NCBI RefSeq assembly: GCF_016862795.1 | Contig: NZ_BONQ01000060.1 | Span: forward strand, 42,111 to 106,110 | Length of the DNA: 64,000 nt | From: Dactylosporangium siamense | Lineage (GTDB): Bacteria > Actinomycetota > Actinomycetes > Mycobacteriales > Micromonosporaceae | Direction of reading: 5' to 3' | In this document: piece by piece, positions 55,984 to 64,000 of the stretch | How the letters are laid out: every line of letters starts with the position of its first letter | Numbering within the stretch: the first letter of the stretch is position 1 | Made by a program: the position numbers and the translations under genes | Notes under the pieces: generated by a model | Database searches by the model: none | Told to the model about the DNA's origin: nothing | The model's input: only the letters and a program-made list of their open reading frames with translations

Positions 55984-56409
55984 TCACTTCCGCAGCTGCA
56001 ACGAGCCGTCCCCGGTCTCCTCGAGGGGCACCGCGCCGCCGAGGAGCTCCGCGGCGGCGGCGGAGACGCGCAACCGGCCCGGGGCGGCGAGGTCGGCGAG
56101 GCGGGACGCGGCCGACACCGTCGGGCCCGTCAGCCGTCCGCCACCGTCACGGGGCGGCTCCCCGGCGTGCAGGCCGAACCGGACCATCGTCATCGCCCGC
56201 GGCCGCAGGTATCCGGCGACGTCGTGGACCGCCGCGGCCGGTGTGTCGTAGAGGACCAGGAACCGGCCGTCGGCGGCGCGCGCCATCCGTCCGGCCGTCA
56301 GGTGCCGGGCGACATCGTCCGAGGCGGCCGAACCCCCGATCGCCAGGACGACGCTGAGGGCGGGCGGGGACGGTACATCCGATGCCGCGGGGGAAGAGAA
56401 GGACTCCAC
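55984..56409 (-). CDS. truncated class III nucleotide-cyclase-like domain protein
   Basis: A 141-aa protein matching the end of a class III adenylyl cyclase homology domain: MTMVRFGLHAGEPPRD, LTGPTVSAASRLADLAAPG and RLRVSAAAAELLG. The N-terminal catalytic part with the metal-binding aspartates is missing, so it should not be an active cyclase. GTG start with GATACT seven bases upstream. It could be a gene remnant or a small regulatory protein that dimerises with a cyclase. Confidence 0.6.
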   Translation of the reverse strand: MESFSSPAASDVPSPPALSVVLAIGGSAASDDVARHLTAGRMARAADGRFLVLYDTPAAAVHDVAGYLRPRAMTMVRFGLHAGEPPRDGGGRLTGPTVSAASRLADLAAPGRLRVSAAAAELLGGAVPLEETGDGSLQLRK

Positions 56410-56786
56410 GGCACCGAGTATCTGGCCCGGCGCCGGAAAGTTCCACCGGCGGCGTCCACGGTGGACCGTTCGTCTCCTAACGATGAACGAGGGTCGCCCG
56501 ACCGACTCGAATCTCGATCCACCGAACGGCTCACCCGCGGGTGATCGTGACCACACGCATCCGCCGCCGTCGGTGCCTCCGCGCATGCCGCCCGGGCCGC
56601 CGGTCGATTCCAGGAATCGTTGCCGCACAAGGTTTTCTCCGCCTTTCGCGGACCTTCTTCGTCGCCTTCCGGACGTCTTGCGGGCGTCTGCTCCCGGACT
56701 CGGGCGGTTGCGTCTACTGTGGAATCCCAACCAGCTATTTGCCGGTTTCGGTGGCGCGTGTTGCATTTGCGGTGCACAGTGATGTC
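56410..56786. other. 377-bp stretch without gene
   Basis: No coding frame with a credible start. Its upstream end carries the cyclase-like gene's promoter; its downstream end carries CACAGT, six bases before the start of the next gene. Base composition around 56600-56790 is clearly less GC-rich than the window average. Confidence 0.4.
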
Positions 56787-56984
56787 ATGAGCAGCAGCGG
56801 TGCTGAGCGGTACTACTGGTGCCTTTCCCACCATCGGGTCGAGTCCGAGGCCGACATGTGCGCCGGCAGGGATCGGCTCGGCCCCTATGATTCGGCGTCA
56901 GAAGCCGAACATGCGCTGACAACAGTCCAGCAACGCAACGAGGCGTGGGACGCCGAAGACGAACGGTGGGAAGGCAAGCACTAG
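56787..56984 (+). CDS. conserved small acidic protein
   Basis: A 65-aa protein (RYYWCLSHHRVESEADMC, LGPYDSASEAEHALTTVQQR, EAWDAEDERWEGK). It has two Cys and two His in a CX2HH...C pattern that could bind a metal, followed by a SPOR-like helical part. Small proteins of this pattern recur in actinobacteria; function unknown. ATG 56787 has CACAGT six bases upstream and no ribosome binding site. It precedes the histone-like gene by 127 bp. Confidence 0.7.
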   Translation: MSSSGAERYYWCLSHHRVESEADMCAGRDRLGPYDSASEAEHALTTVQQRNEAWDAEDERWEGKH

Positions 56985-57111
56985 CAACACGTCGCAGCCG
57001 ACGGCGACCGCGAACCGCCCCGGCACACGACACGTTCGACCCGTCTCCACCCGCACAACCCAACCGCGAACATCCCGCAGGATGCGGGAGAACTCCTCCA
57101 GGAGGACCACG

Positions 57112-59616
57112 ATGGCCGCAGCTAAGAAGGCCACCACGAGATCGGCCGCAACGAGCGCGGCCACGACGACTCCAACCGCGGACGCGGCAACGGCCGTGAC
57201 CCCCGCCAGGGCCGCGAAGTCGGTCGCCGCCGCCGCACCCCGCCGGCGCGCGACCAGCACCACGGTGGCGCAGCCCACCGGCACCAAGTCCTCGACCCGT
57301 ACGCGCGCGACCGGCACCACGCCGGCAACGGGTGCGACCCCGGCGGCGCTCACCGTCGCCACCCCGGCCGGCCGGTCGGGTGCGGCTGCGTCTTCGGCGG
57401 CCAAGCCGGCCGCGGCCGCTTCCAAGGCTACCGCCGCCAAGACCGCCACCAAGGCGACTGCGGCGAAGTCGACGGCGCAGCCGGCCGCGAAGGCCACCAC
57501 GGCCCGGACGGCGACCCCGGCCGCGAAGTCGACCGCGGCCAAGTCGGCCACGGCGAAGGCGACGCCCGCGGCGAAGGCGACCGCGGCGAAGTCGGCGACG
57601 GCGAAGGCCACCCCGGCCGCGAAGTCGACGGCGGCGAAGGCCACCACGGCGAAGGCGACCCCGGCCGCCAAGTCCACCGCGGCACGGTCGTCGAAGGCGA
57701 CCCCGGCGGCGAAGTCGACCGCGGCGAAGTCGGCCACGGCGAAGGCGACGCCCGCGGCGAAGGCGACCGCGGCGAAGTCGGCGACGGCGAAGGCCACCCC
57801 GGCCGCGAAGTCGACGGCGGCCAAGGCCACCACGGCCAAGGCGACCCCGGCGGCGAAGTCGACGGCGGCCAAGGCCACCACGGCGAAGGCGACCCCGGCG
57901 GCGAAGTCGACGGCGGCGAAGGCCACCACGGCGAAGGCCACCACTGCCAAGGCGACCCCGGCGGCGAAGTCGACGGCGGCCAAGGCGGCCACCAAGTCGG
58001 CTGCCACGGCGAAGGCGACGCCGGCGAAGTCGGCCAGGACGAGCGCGGCCAAGGCGACTCCCGCCAAGACCGTGACCGCCAAGGCGACCCCGGCGAAGGC
58101 AGCCACCAAGTCGGCTGCCCCGGCGAAGGCAGCCACCAAGGCAGCCACCAAGGCGGCCGCGAAGTCGACGGCGGCCAAGGCGACGGCGAAGGCGGCCCCG
58201 GCGAAGACCGCCAAGGCCACCACGGCCAAGGCCACCACCGCCAAGGCCACGACGGCCAAGGCGACGGCGGCGAAGGCCACCACGGCGAAGGCGACCCCGG
58301 CGAAGGCGGCGACCAAGTCGGCGCCCGCGAAGACCGCGGCGGCCAAGTCGACCCCGGCCAAGTCCACGGCGACAAAGGCGACCGCAGCGAAGTCCACGGC
58401 GGCCAAGGCGACCAAGGCCACGGCGACGAAGGCCACCGCGACGAAGGCCACCGCGACCAAGGCGGCCCCGGCAAAGACGGCCGCGGCCAAGGCGGCCGTC
58501 AAGTCCGCCCCGGCGAAGACGGCCACCAAGGCGGCCGCGAAGTCGACGGCGGCGAAGGCGACGGCGAAGGCAGCCCCGGCGAAGACCGCCAAGGCCACCA
58601 CCGCCAAGGCCACCACCGCCAAGGCCACCACCGCGGCGAAGGCAGCCCCGGCAAAGACGGCGGCGGCCAAGACGGCGGCGGCGAAGGCGGCCCCGGCCAA
58701 GACGGCGGCGAAGGCGGCCCCGGCGAAGACCGCCAAGGCCACCACCGCCAAGGCCACCGCGGCGGCGAAGACCGCCCCGGCCAAGACGGCGGCGAAGCCG
58801 GCCGCGGCCAAGGCGACCGCCACGAAGGCCCCCGCGAAGGCCGTCGCCACGAAGGCCCCGGCGAAGGCCGCCGCCAAGGCGACCGCCACGAAGACCGTGG
58901 CCAAGGCGACCGCCAAGAAGACCGCGCCCGCCACCAAGGCAACCGCCACCAAGGCCACGCCGGCCACGAAGGCGGCCCCGGCCGCGAAGGCGGCCCCGGC
59001 CAAGACGGCCAAGGCCACCACCGCGGCGAAGGCCACCACCACGGCGAAGGCGGCCCCGGCCAAGGCGGCGGCGAAGCCCACCGCGGCCAAGGCGACCGCG
59101 GCGAAGACCGCCACGGCGAAGGCCACCAAGGCCCCGGCCAAGACGGCGGCGTCCAAGGCGGCCCCCGCCAAGGCGACCAAGGCGGCCGCAGCACCCGCCA
59201 CGGCACCGGCGGCCACCACCGCGCCGGCCACCGTGACCGAGCCCGTCCCGGCCGCCACGGCGACCGCGAAGACGGCGAAGGCCACCACCGCCAAGGCGAC
59301 CCCCGCGAAGGCGGCCAGGTCCACGGCGGCCAAGTCCACGGCGGCGAAGCCGGCCGCGGCGAAGAAGGCCCCGGCGAAGAAGGCCGCCGAAGCCGCTCCG
59401 GCGCCCGTCGCCGCGGCGGCGGAGCCGGCGACCCCGCCGGCCGTGGTGTCCGAGGGTGGTCTCGACGCCGGCGCGGCCGGTGACGTCGAGGGCGCCGCGA
59501 CCGCGCCGTCCGGTGGTGCCGCCACCGAGGCGATCCCCGGCCGCGAGAACGGCAACAACGTCGAAGGGGCGTCGGCCATGACCCCCGAGGACTGGGCCAG
59601 CCTGGCCCGTCCGTAA
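57112..59616 (+). CDS. histone H1-like Lys/Ala/Thr/Pro repeat protein
   Basis: An 834-aa protein made almost entirely of Lys, Ala, Thr, Pro and Ser. Units such as AAKSTAAKATTAKATP repeat from residue ~110 to ~770, giving a strongly basic, disordered polymer like the tails of histone H1, HupB/HupS and AlgP. There is no folded DNA-binding head. The last 60 residues are different: acidic and Gly-rich, ending NVEGASAMTPEDWASLARP. It should coat or compact nucleic acid, with the tail perhaps binding a partner (inference). ATG 57112 follows AGGAGG by six bases. A terminator follows. Repeats are near-identical at DNA level, so length probably varies and assembly could collapse them. Confidence 0.85.
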   Translation: MAAAKKATTRSAATSAATTTPTADAATAVTPARAAKSVAAAAPRRRATSTTVAQPTGTKSSTRTRATGTTPATGATPAALTVATPAGRSGAAASSAAKPAAAASKATAAKTATKATAAKSTAQPAAKATTARTATPAAKSTAAKSATAKATPAAKATAAKSATAKATPAAKSTAAKATTAKATPAAKSTAARSSKATPAAKSTAAKSATAKATPAAKATAAKSATAKATPAAKSTAAKATTAKATPAAKSTAAKATTAKATPAAKSTAAKATTAKATTAKATPAAKSTAAKAATKSAATAKATPAKSARTSAAKATPAKTVTAKATPAKAATKSAAPAKAATKAATKAAAKSTAAKATAKAAPAKTAKATTAKATTAKATTAKATAAKATTAKATPAKAATKSAPAKTAAAKSTPAKSTATKATAAKSTAAKATKATATKATATKATATKAAPAKTAAAKAAVKSAPAKTATKAAAKSTAAKATAKAAPAKTAKATTAKATTAKATTAAKAAPAKTAAAKTAAAKAAPAKTAAKAAPAKTAKATTAKATAAAKTAPAKTAAKPAAAKATATKAPAKAVATKAPAKAAAKATATKTVAKATAKKTAPATKATATKATPATKAAPAAKAAPAKTAKATTAAKATTTAKAAPAKAAAKPTAAKATAAKTATAKATKAPAKTAASKAAPAKATKAAAAPATAPAATTAPATVTEPVPAATATAKTAKATTAKATPAKAARSTAAKSTAAKPAAAKKAPAKKAAEAAPAPVAAAAEPATPPAVVSEGGLDAGAAGDVEGAATAPSGGAATEAIPGRENGNNVEGASAMTPEDWASLARP
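57430..59390 (+). repeat. long array of 12-45 bp repeats coding for KAT/AAK units
   Basis: DNA of the histone-like gene consists of short GGCGAAGGCGACC-type units combined in larger blocks, e.g. the block at about 57515-57660 recurs at 57705-57850 almost unchanged. Not a CRISPR array: there are no spacers and the frame is kept throughout. Confidence 0.9.
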
Positions 59617-59631
59617 CGGCACCGGCACGAT

Positions 59632-59673
59632 CGGCGGCGCCGCGGTCCACTGGACCGCGGCGCCGCCGCTTTT
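59632..59673 (+). terminator. strong intrinsic terminator of the histone-like gene
   Basis: Perfect 18-bp arms (CGGCGGCGCCGCGGTCCA and complement) with a one-base centre, followed by CTTTTT. One of the few in this window with a clear T-run. Confidence 0.92.
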
Positions 59674-59698
59674 TGCGGTGCCGGTGTAAGACTGTGCC

Positions 59699-61111
59699 GT
59701 GGCCTTACGACGTATCCGAGCCGCCCGCATCGACTTCTCCGGGCTGCGCCGAGAGCTCGACCTGCCCACCGCGTTCCCCGAGGCGGCCGAACGGGAGGCC
59801 GAGACCGCCGCGAAGGACCTGCACGGGGACCGCGAGGACCGCACCGCGCTGGAGTTCGTGACGATCGACCCGCCGACGTCCAAGGACCTCGACCAGGCCC
59901 TGCTGCTCCACAAGGAGGACAGCGGCTACCGGGTGTACTACGCGATCGCCGACGTCGCCGCGTTCACGAGCGCGGCGCCCGCGATCGAAGCCGAGAGCTG
60001 GCAGCGGGGGCAGACGGTGTACCTGCCCGACGGCAAGGTGCCGCTGCACCCGGCGGTGCTCAGCGAGGGCGCCGCGAGCCTCCTGCCGGACCAGGACCGG
60101 CCCGCCGTCGTGTGGACCATCGACCTCGACGAGCACGGCGGGACAACAGGGGTCGACGTCCGGCGGGCCACCGTGCGCAGCCGGGCGAAGCTCAACTACG
60201 AGCAGGTCCAGCGCGACGCCGACGCGGGCACCCCGCACCCGTCGGTCGCGCTGCTGCCGGAGATCGGGCAGCTCCTCGTCAGGAAGGGCCTCGAGCGGGG
60301 CGCGGTGAACCTGCCGATGCCGGAGCAGGAGATCGAGCCCGACGGCGACGGCTGGCGCCTCGCGATCCGGGGACCGGTGCCGGTCGAGGAGTTCAACGCG
60401 CAGATCTCGCTGCTGACCGGGATGGCCGCCGCGCAGATCATGCTCAAGCACGGCATCGGGCTGCTGCGCACCATGCCGCCGCCGGCTGAGGAGGCGGTGC
60501 GTAGGTTGCGGCTGGCGGCGCAGGCGCTGCACATCGACTGGCCCGCCGAGAAGAGCCCTGGCGAGGTCATCGCGGGACTCGACCCGATGGAGCCGCGGGC
60601 GGCGGCGCTCATCGACCAGGCCGCGGAGATGATGCGCGGCGCCGGCTACACGCCGTTCGACGGTCAGGTGCCGGAGCAGCCGCTGCACGGCGCCGTGGCG
60701 GCCCCGTACGCCCACGTGACGGCCCCGCTGCGCCGCCTCGCCGACCGGTACGTCACCGAGGTGTGCCTCGCCCTGCACAACGCGACCACGGTGCCGCAGT
60801 GGGCGCGGGAGGCGTTGCCGCGGCTGCCGGAGGTGATGAGCCGCACCGACCGGGTCGCCAACGCCGCCGAGCGCGGCGCCGTCGACCTGGTGGAGGCGGT
60901 GCTGCTGCAGCACCGCATCGGGGAGGAGTTCGACGCCGCGGTGCTCGACGTGGACAAGAACCGGGCGGACATCGCCCTCGACGAGCCGCCGGTGCGGGCG
61001 CGGTGCGAGGGTGAGCGGCTTCCGCTGGGGGAGCGGATCCGGGTCAAACTCACCGAGGCGGACCCCACCCGCCGCAAGGTGCTCTTCCGCACGGTAAGAC
61101 TTGAGTCATGA
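59699..61111 (+). CDS. RNB-domain ribonuclease
   Basis: A 470-aa RNase II/R-type 3'-5' exoribonuclease reduced to the RNB domain with little or no cold-shock or S1 domains. The metal site is IDPPTSKDLDQAL: three of the four usual aspartates are present and the fourth is Gln, a form I recall in actinobacterial members. Further motifs are YYAIADVAAF, GAVAAPYAHVTAPLRRLADR and the closing VRARCEGERLPLGERI. GTG start; TAAGAC ends six bases upstream, so leaderless. It overlaps npdG by 4 bp. Confidence 0.9.
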   Translation: MALRRIRAARIDFSGLRRELDLPTAFPEAAEREAETAAKDLHGDREDRTALEFVTIDPPTSKDLDQALLLHKEDSGYRVYYAIADVAAFTSAAPAIEAESWQRGQTVYLPDGKVPLHPAVLSEGAASLLPDQDRPAVVWTIDLDEHGGTTGVDVRRATVRSRAKLNYEQVQRDADAGTPHPSVALLPEIGQLLVRKGLERGAVNLPMPEQEIEPDGDGWRLAIRGPVPVEEFNAQISLLTGMAAAQIMLKHGIGLLRTMPPPAEEAVRRLRLAAQALHIDWPAEKSPGEVIAGLDPMEPRAAALIDQAAEMMRGAGYTPFDGQVPEQPLHGAVAAPYAHVTAPLRRLADRYVTEVCLALHNATTVPQWAREALPRLPEVMSRTDRVANAAERGAVDLVEAVLLQHRIGEEFDAAVLDVDKNRADIALDEPPVRARCEGERLPLGERIRVKLTEADPTRRKVLFRTVRLES

Positions 61112-61800
61112 GCTACGAGCAGATCGAACTGCCCGACGTGTCGGCGCTGCGGGTCGGCATCATCGGCGGCACCGGGCCGCAGGGTCGCGGCCTCGCGTAC
61201 CGGTTCGCCCGGGCCGGGCTGCAGGTGCTGGTCGGGTCCCGATCCACCGAGCGCGGCGCGCAGGCGGCGGAGGAGCTCAACGCGCTGCCCGGTGTCACCA
61301 GGGACGCCGAGGGCGGCGACAACGCGTTCGCCTGCCAGGCCGACGTGGTCGTGATCGCGGTGCCGTGGGAGGGACACTCGGCGACCCTCGCGGAGCTGGC
61401 GCCGCTCCTCATCCAGAACAAGATCGTGGTCGACTGCGTGAACCCGCTCGGGTTCGACAAGCAGGGGCCCTACGCGCTGCGGGTCGAGGAGGGCAGCGCC
61501 GCCGAGCAGGCCGCGACGCTGCTGCCGGAGGCGCGGGTGTGCGCCGCGTTCCACCACGTCAGCGCGGCGCTGCTGACCGACCCGGAGATCGAGAAGATCG
61601 ACCTGGACGTGCTGGTCCTCGGCGACGACCGGGACGCGGCCGCGCAGGTGCAGGCCATCGCCGGGAAGGTCGAGGGGATGCGCGGCGTGTTCGCCGGCCG
61701 GCTGCGCAACGCGGGGCAGGTCGAGGCGCTCACGGCGAACCTGATCGCGATCAACAAGCGCTACAAGGTGCACGCCGGCGTGCGGGTGACGGACCTGTGA
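61108..61800 (+). CDS. npdG: F420H2:NADP+ oxidoreductase
   Basis: A 230-aa enzyme that moves hydride between coenzyme F420 and NADP. The Rossmann NADP loop is IIGGTGPQGRGLAYRFA, with DVVVIAVPWEGH and VDCVNPLGFDKQGPYAL following, as in archaeal Fno. It shows the organism makes F420. ATG overlaps the RNB stop (ATGA) and its stop overlaps the P450 start (GTGA). Confidence 0.92.
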   Translation: MSYEQIELPDVSALRVGIIGGTGPQGRGLAYRFARAGLQVLVGSRSTERGAQAAEELNALPGVTRDAEGGDNAFACQADVVVIAVPWEGHSATLAELAPLLIQNKIVVDCVNPLGFDKQGPYALRVEEGSAAEQAATLLPEARVCAAFHHVSAALLTDPEIEKIDLDVLVLGDDRDAAAQVQAIAGKVEGMRGVFAGRLRNAGQVEALTANLIAINKRYKVHAGVRVTDL

Positions 61801-62987
61801 GCACGTTCGACCCGTGGTCGCCGGCGTTCGTCGCGCACCCGTACGAGGCGTACCGCCGGCTGCGGGAGCACGACCCGGTCAGCTGGTTCGAGCCGAGCGG
61901 CCAGTTCCTGGTGTCGCGGCACGAGGACGTCAACGCGCTGCTGCGGGACCGCCGGCTGGGCCGCACCTACCTGCACGTCGCCACGCACGAGGAGATGGGC
62001 CGCACCGCCCCTCCGGCGCAGGACGAGCCGTTCTGGAAGCTCAACAACAACGGCATGCTGGACCGGGAGCCGCCGGACCACACCCGGCTGCGGCGGCTCG
62101 TGTCGCAGGCGTTCACGCCGCGGCGGGTCGAGGCGCTGCGGCCGGTGGTGCAGCGCCTCGCCGACGGCCTGGTCGACGCGTTCGTCGCCAAGGGCGGCGG
62201 GGACCTGATCGCGGAGGTCGCCGAGCCGCTGCCGGTGACCGTCATCGCGGAGCTGCTGGGCGTCCCCGAGGCGGACCGGCACCTGCTGCGGCCGTGGTCG
62301 GCGGCGATCTGCGGGATGTACGAGCTGAACCCCTCGCGGGACACGGCGGCCGCGGCGGTCCGCGCCGCCGAGGAGTTCTCCGACTACCTGCGCGGGCTGG
62401 CCCGGCGCCGGGCCGCCGATCCGCAGGACGACCTGGTCAGCGCCCTCGCGGCGGTCGAAGGGCTGAGCGAGGACGAGCTCATCGGCACCTGCGTGCTGCT
62501 GCTCAACGCCGGGCATGAGGCCACCGTCAATGTGACGGGCAACGGATGGTGGGCCCTGTTCCGCAATCCCGATCAACTACAAAAACTTCGGACAAATGCG
62601 GCGTTGGTACCGGTGGCAATCGAGGAACTGATGCGCTTCGACACGCCACTGCAGATGTTCGAACGATGGGTCCTGGAGGACCTCGAGCTGCACGGCCACA
62701 CGATCCGCAAAGGGCAGGAGGTCGCGCTGCTGTTCGGCTCCGCCAACCACGACCCGGCCGTGTTCGCCGACCCGGAGCGCCTCGACATCGAGCGCCGCGA
62801 CAACCCGCACATCTCCTTCGGCGCCGGCATCCACTACTGCCTGGGCGCCCCCCTCGCGCGGATCGAGCTCGTCGCGTCGTTCGGCGCGCTGCTGGCCAAG
62901 GCCCCCGGGCTGCGCCTGGACCGGGAACCGGCGTGGAAGCCCGGCTATGTGATCAGGGGCCTCGAACGGCTCGACGTGTCGATCTGA
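61797..62987 (+). CDS. cytochrome P450
   Basis: A 396-aa soluble bacterial P450. The haem-binding Cys is in FGAGIHYCLGAPLAR, the ExxR motif in EELMRF, and the I-helix reads LLLNAGHEATVN, where Ala follows the conserved acid and the oxygen-activating Thr is shifted by one. HTRLRRLVSQAFTPRRV is the C-helix haem contact. Substrate unknown. No ferredoxin gene is beside it. Coupled to npdG by GTGA, so its reductant might be linked to F420/NADPH balance (inference). Confidence 0.95.
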   Translation: MSTFDPWSPAFVAHPYEAYRRLREHDPVSWFEPSGQFLVSRHEDVNALLRDRRLGRTYLHVATHEEMGRTAPPAQDEPFWKLNNNGMLDREPPDHTRLRRLVSQAFTPRRVEALRPVVQRLADGLVDAFVAKGGGDLIAEVAEPLPVTVIAELLGVPEADRHLLRPWSAAICGMYELNPSRDTAAAAVRAAEEFSDYLRGLARRRAADPQDDLVSALAAVEGLSEDELIGTCVLLLNAGHEATVNVTGNGWWALFRNPDQLQKLRTNAALVPVAIEELMRFDTPLQMFERWVLEDLELHGHTIRKGQEVALLFGSANHDPAVFADPERLDIERRDNPHISFGAGIHYCLGAPLARIELVASFGALLAKAPGLRLDREPAWKPGYVIRGLERLDVSI

Positions 62988-63016
62988 AGAACGGCCCGCT
63001 GATGGCGGGCCGTTCT
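62988..63016. terminator. terminator between P450 and panB
   Basis: Perfect 12-bp arms AGAACGGCCCGC and GCGGGCCGTTCT around a 5-base loop, directly behind the P450 stop and 22 bp from the panB stop. It probably works for both. Confidence 0.85.
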
Positions 63017-63038
63017 CGCACCGCGGCGTCCAGCCAGC

Positions 63039-63869
63039 TCAGAAGGTGTGCTCCTGGGCCGGGAAGACGCCGGAGCGCACCTCGTCGGCGAACGCCCGGG
63101 TGGCGTCGCCGAGCGCGCCGGCCAGGTCCGCGTACGCCTTCACGAACCGCGGTGCCTTCCCCGTGCGCAGCCCCGCCATGTCCTGCCAGACGAGCACCTG
63201 GGCGTCGGTCTCCGCGCCGGCCCCGATGCCGATCGTGGGGATCCGCAGCTCGTGCGTGACGCGCTTGGCGACCTCGCCCGGCACCATCTCCAGGACCACC
63301 GCGAACGCGCCGGCCTCCGCGACCGCGTGCGCGTCGGCCACCACCTCGTCGGCGGCGTCACCGCGGCCCTGCACCCGGAACCCGCCGATCGCGTGCTCGC
63401 TCTGCGGCGTGAACCCGATGTGCGCCATCACCGGGATGCCGGCCCCGGTCAGCGCGGCGATCTGCGGCGCGACCCGCACGCCGCCCTCCAGCTTGACGGC
63501 GTGGCAGCCGCCCTCCTTCATGAACCGCACGCCGGTGCGCAGCGCCTGCGCCGGCCCTTCCTCGTAGGACCCGAACGGCAGGTCCCCGACGACGAGCGCC
63601 CGTCTCGTGGAACGGACCACGGCCCGCACCAGCGGCAGCAGCTCGTCCTCGGTCACGGAGACCGTCGAGGCGTAGCCGTATACGTTGTTGGCGGCGGAGT
63701 CGCCGACCAGCAGGACCGGGATCCCGGCCTCGTCGAAGATGCCGGCCGTGTACTGGTCGTACGACGTCAGCATCGGCCACCGCTCACCCCGCTCCTTGGC
63801 GGCGAGCAGGTCCCTGGTGCGCACCCGGCGGTTGACGGCACCGCCGTACAGCGACTGGACTTCGGACAT
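63039..63869 (-). CDS. panB: 3-methyl-2-oxobutanoate hydroxymethyltransferase
   Basis: A 276-aa TIM-barrel enzyme, first step of pantothenate (vitamin B5, CoA) synthesis: it adds a hydroxymethyl group from methylene-tetrahydrofolate to 2-oxoisovalerate. Motifs are [47 protein letters not shown] and [20 protein letters not shown]. The usual GDSLG is GDSAA here. ATG with GGAGGAC six bases upstream. Upstream sequence to the window end is promoter region. Confidence 0.97.
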   Translation of the reverse strand: MSEVQSLYGGAVNRRVRTRDLLAAKERGERWPMLTSYDQYTAGIFDEAGIPVLLVGDSAANNVYGYASTVSVTEDELLPLVRAVVRSTRRALVVGDLPFGSYEEGPAQALRTGVRFMKEGGCHAVKLEGGVRVAPQIAALTGAGIPVMAHIGFTPQSEHAIGGFRVQGRGDAADEVVADAHAVAEAGAFAVVLEMVPGEVAKRVTHELRIPTIGIGAGAETDAQVLVWQDMAGLRTGKAPRFVKAYADLAGALGDATRAFADEVRSGVFPAQEHTF

Positions 63870-64000
63870 CGATGTCCTCCTAACGGATTCCTCGAGGCCC
63901 CGTAGCGAGGTCCCCGGGCTGTTCCCCCCGATGGTCGCACCGCCCCCCGCCCCCCGACAGGGCGCATGCGAAATGTCACTGCTTCTTCCGCGGCGGCCTT

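Noticed and set aside
57430..59390. CRISPR-like repetitive array
   Set aside because: Units are 12-45 bp coding repeats without unique spacers and keep one frame for 2.5 kb.
56785..59913. Minus-strand open frames opposite the histone-like gene, one Gly/Arg-rich and one Ala/Val-rich
   Set aside because: They mirror the Lys/Ala/Thr repeat. The plus-strand frame has the ribosome binding site and terminator.
63976..64000. C-terminal end of a minus-strand gene (reading ...RPPRKKQ stop) running off the window
   Set aside because: Only seven codons are visible; cannot be told from chance.

Overview
The window is very GC-rich actinobacterial chromosome. The gene content (class-specific HelD, AhpE, DUF3052, homodimeric AceE, F420H2:NADP oxidoreductase, fused RNase HI/phosphatase, many apparently leaderless genes) fits an actinomycete. 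Two methyl-accepting chemotaxis proteins suggest a lineage with a motile stage, such as Micromonosporaceae (Actinoplanes/Dactylosporangium-like). The genus is inference; nothing in the sequence fixes it.

Layout. 0-5.3 kb: a secreted GH5 glycosidase, the RNA-polymerase-recycling helicase HelD, and a sulfotransferase with a GH43-like propeller protein. 5.4-10.6 kb: a co-directional run of an orphan ParA-type ATPase, a small partner, a SecA2-type translocase ATPase and a B12-binding radical SAM protein. 10.6-19.2 kb: a second GH5 enzyme (with an FN3 domain), gltX, a MarR regulator divergent from an RND efflux pump, and a chemoreceptor. 19.2-23.9 kb: an accessory region with few recognisable genes. 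It holds two fragments of the 3' half of a tRNA-Val gene as direct repeats, two paralogous ~148-aa proteins and two unknown proteins, one faintly like DUF3396 immunity proteins. 24-28.4 kb: GH1 beta-glucosidase, aldo/keto reductase, second chemoreceptor, and the intact tRNA-Val(TAC).

28.4-39.8 kb: a conserved actinobacterial neighbourhood of central metabolism: AhpE peroxiredoxin, a membrane-spanning Hsp70 fusion, DUF3052 protein, a fused alpha/beta 2-oxoacid dehydrogenase E1, NUDIX, YjbQ, and aceE. 39.8-42.4 kb: a four-gene operon with a winged-helix regulator and an ABC-2 exporter. 42.5-46.1 kb: a phage tail-terminator-like protein, a primase/polymerase-like protein and an XRE/TPR regulator followed by a flavoprotein. 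46.1-50.1 kb: Nif3, zinc-ribbon protein and RNase HI-phosphatase as a tightly coupled operon (conserved in mycobacteria), a TauE/SafE permease and rnpB. 50.4-56.4 kb: DUF2199, a coupled NUDIX/PP2C pair, an ECF41/SigJ-type sigma factor divergent from a PPOX protein, hisN-aroA, and a fragmentary cyclase-like protein. 57.1-59.6 kb: an 834-aa histone-H1-like Lys/Ala/Thr/Pro repeat protein. 59.7-63.9 kb: RNB ribonuclease, npdG and a cytochrome P450 in one overlapping operon, then panB.

A theme throughout is a -10-like hexamer (TANNNT type) ending 6-7 bases before the start codon with no Shine-Dalgarno sequence. This points to extensive leaderless transcription and was used to choose several start codons. 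No CRISPR array, complete insertion sequence or complete prophage was seen.
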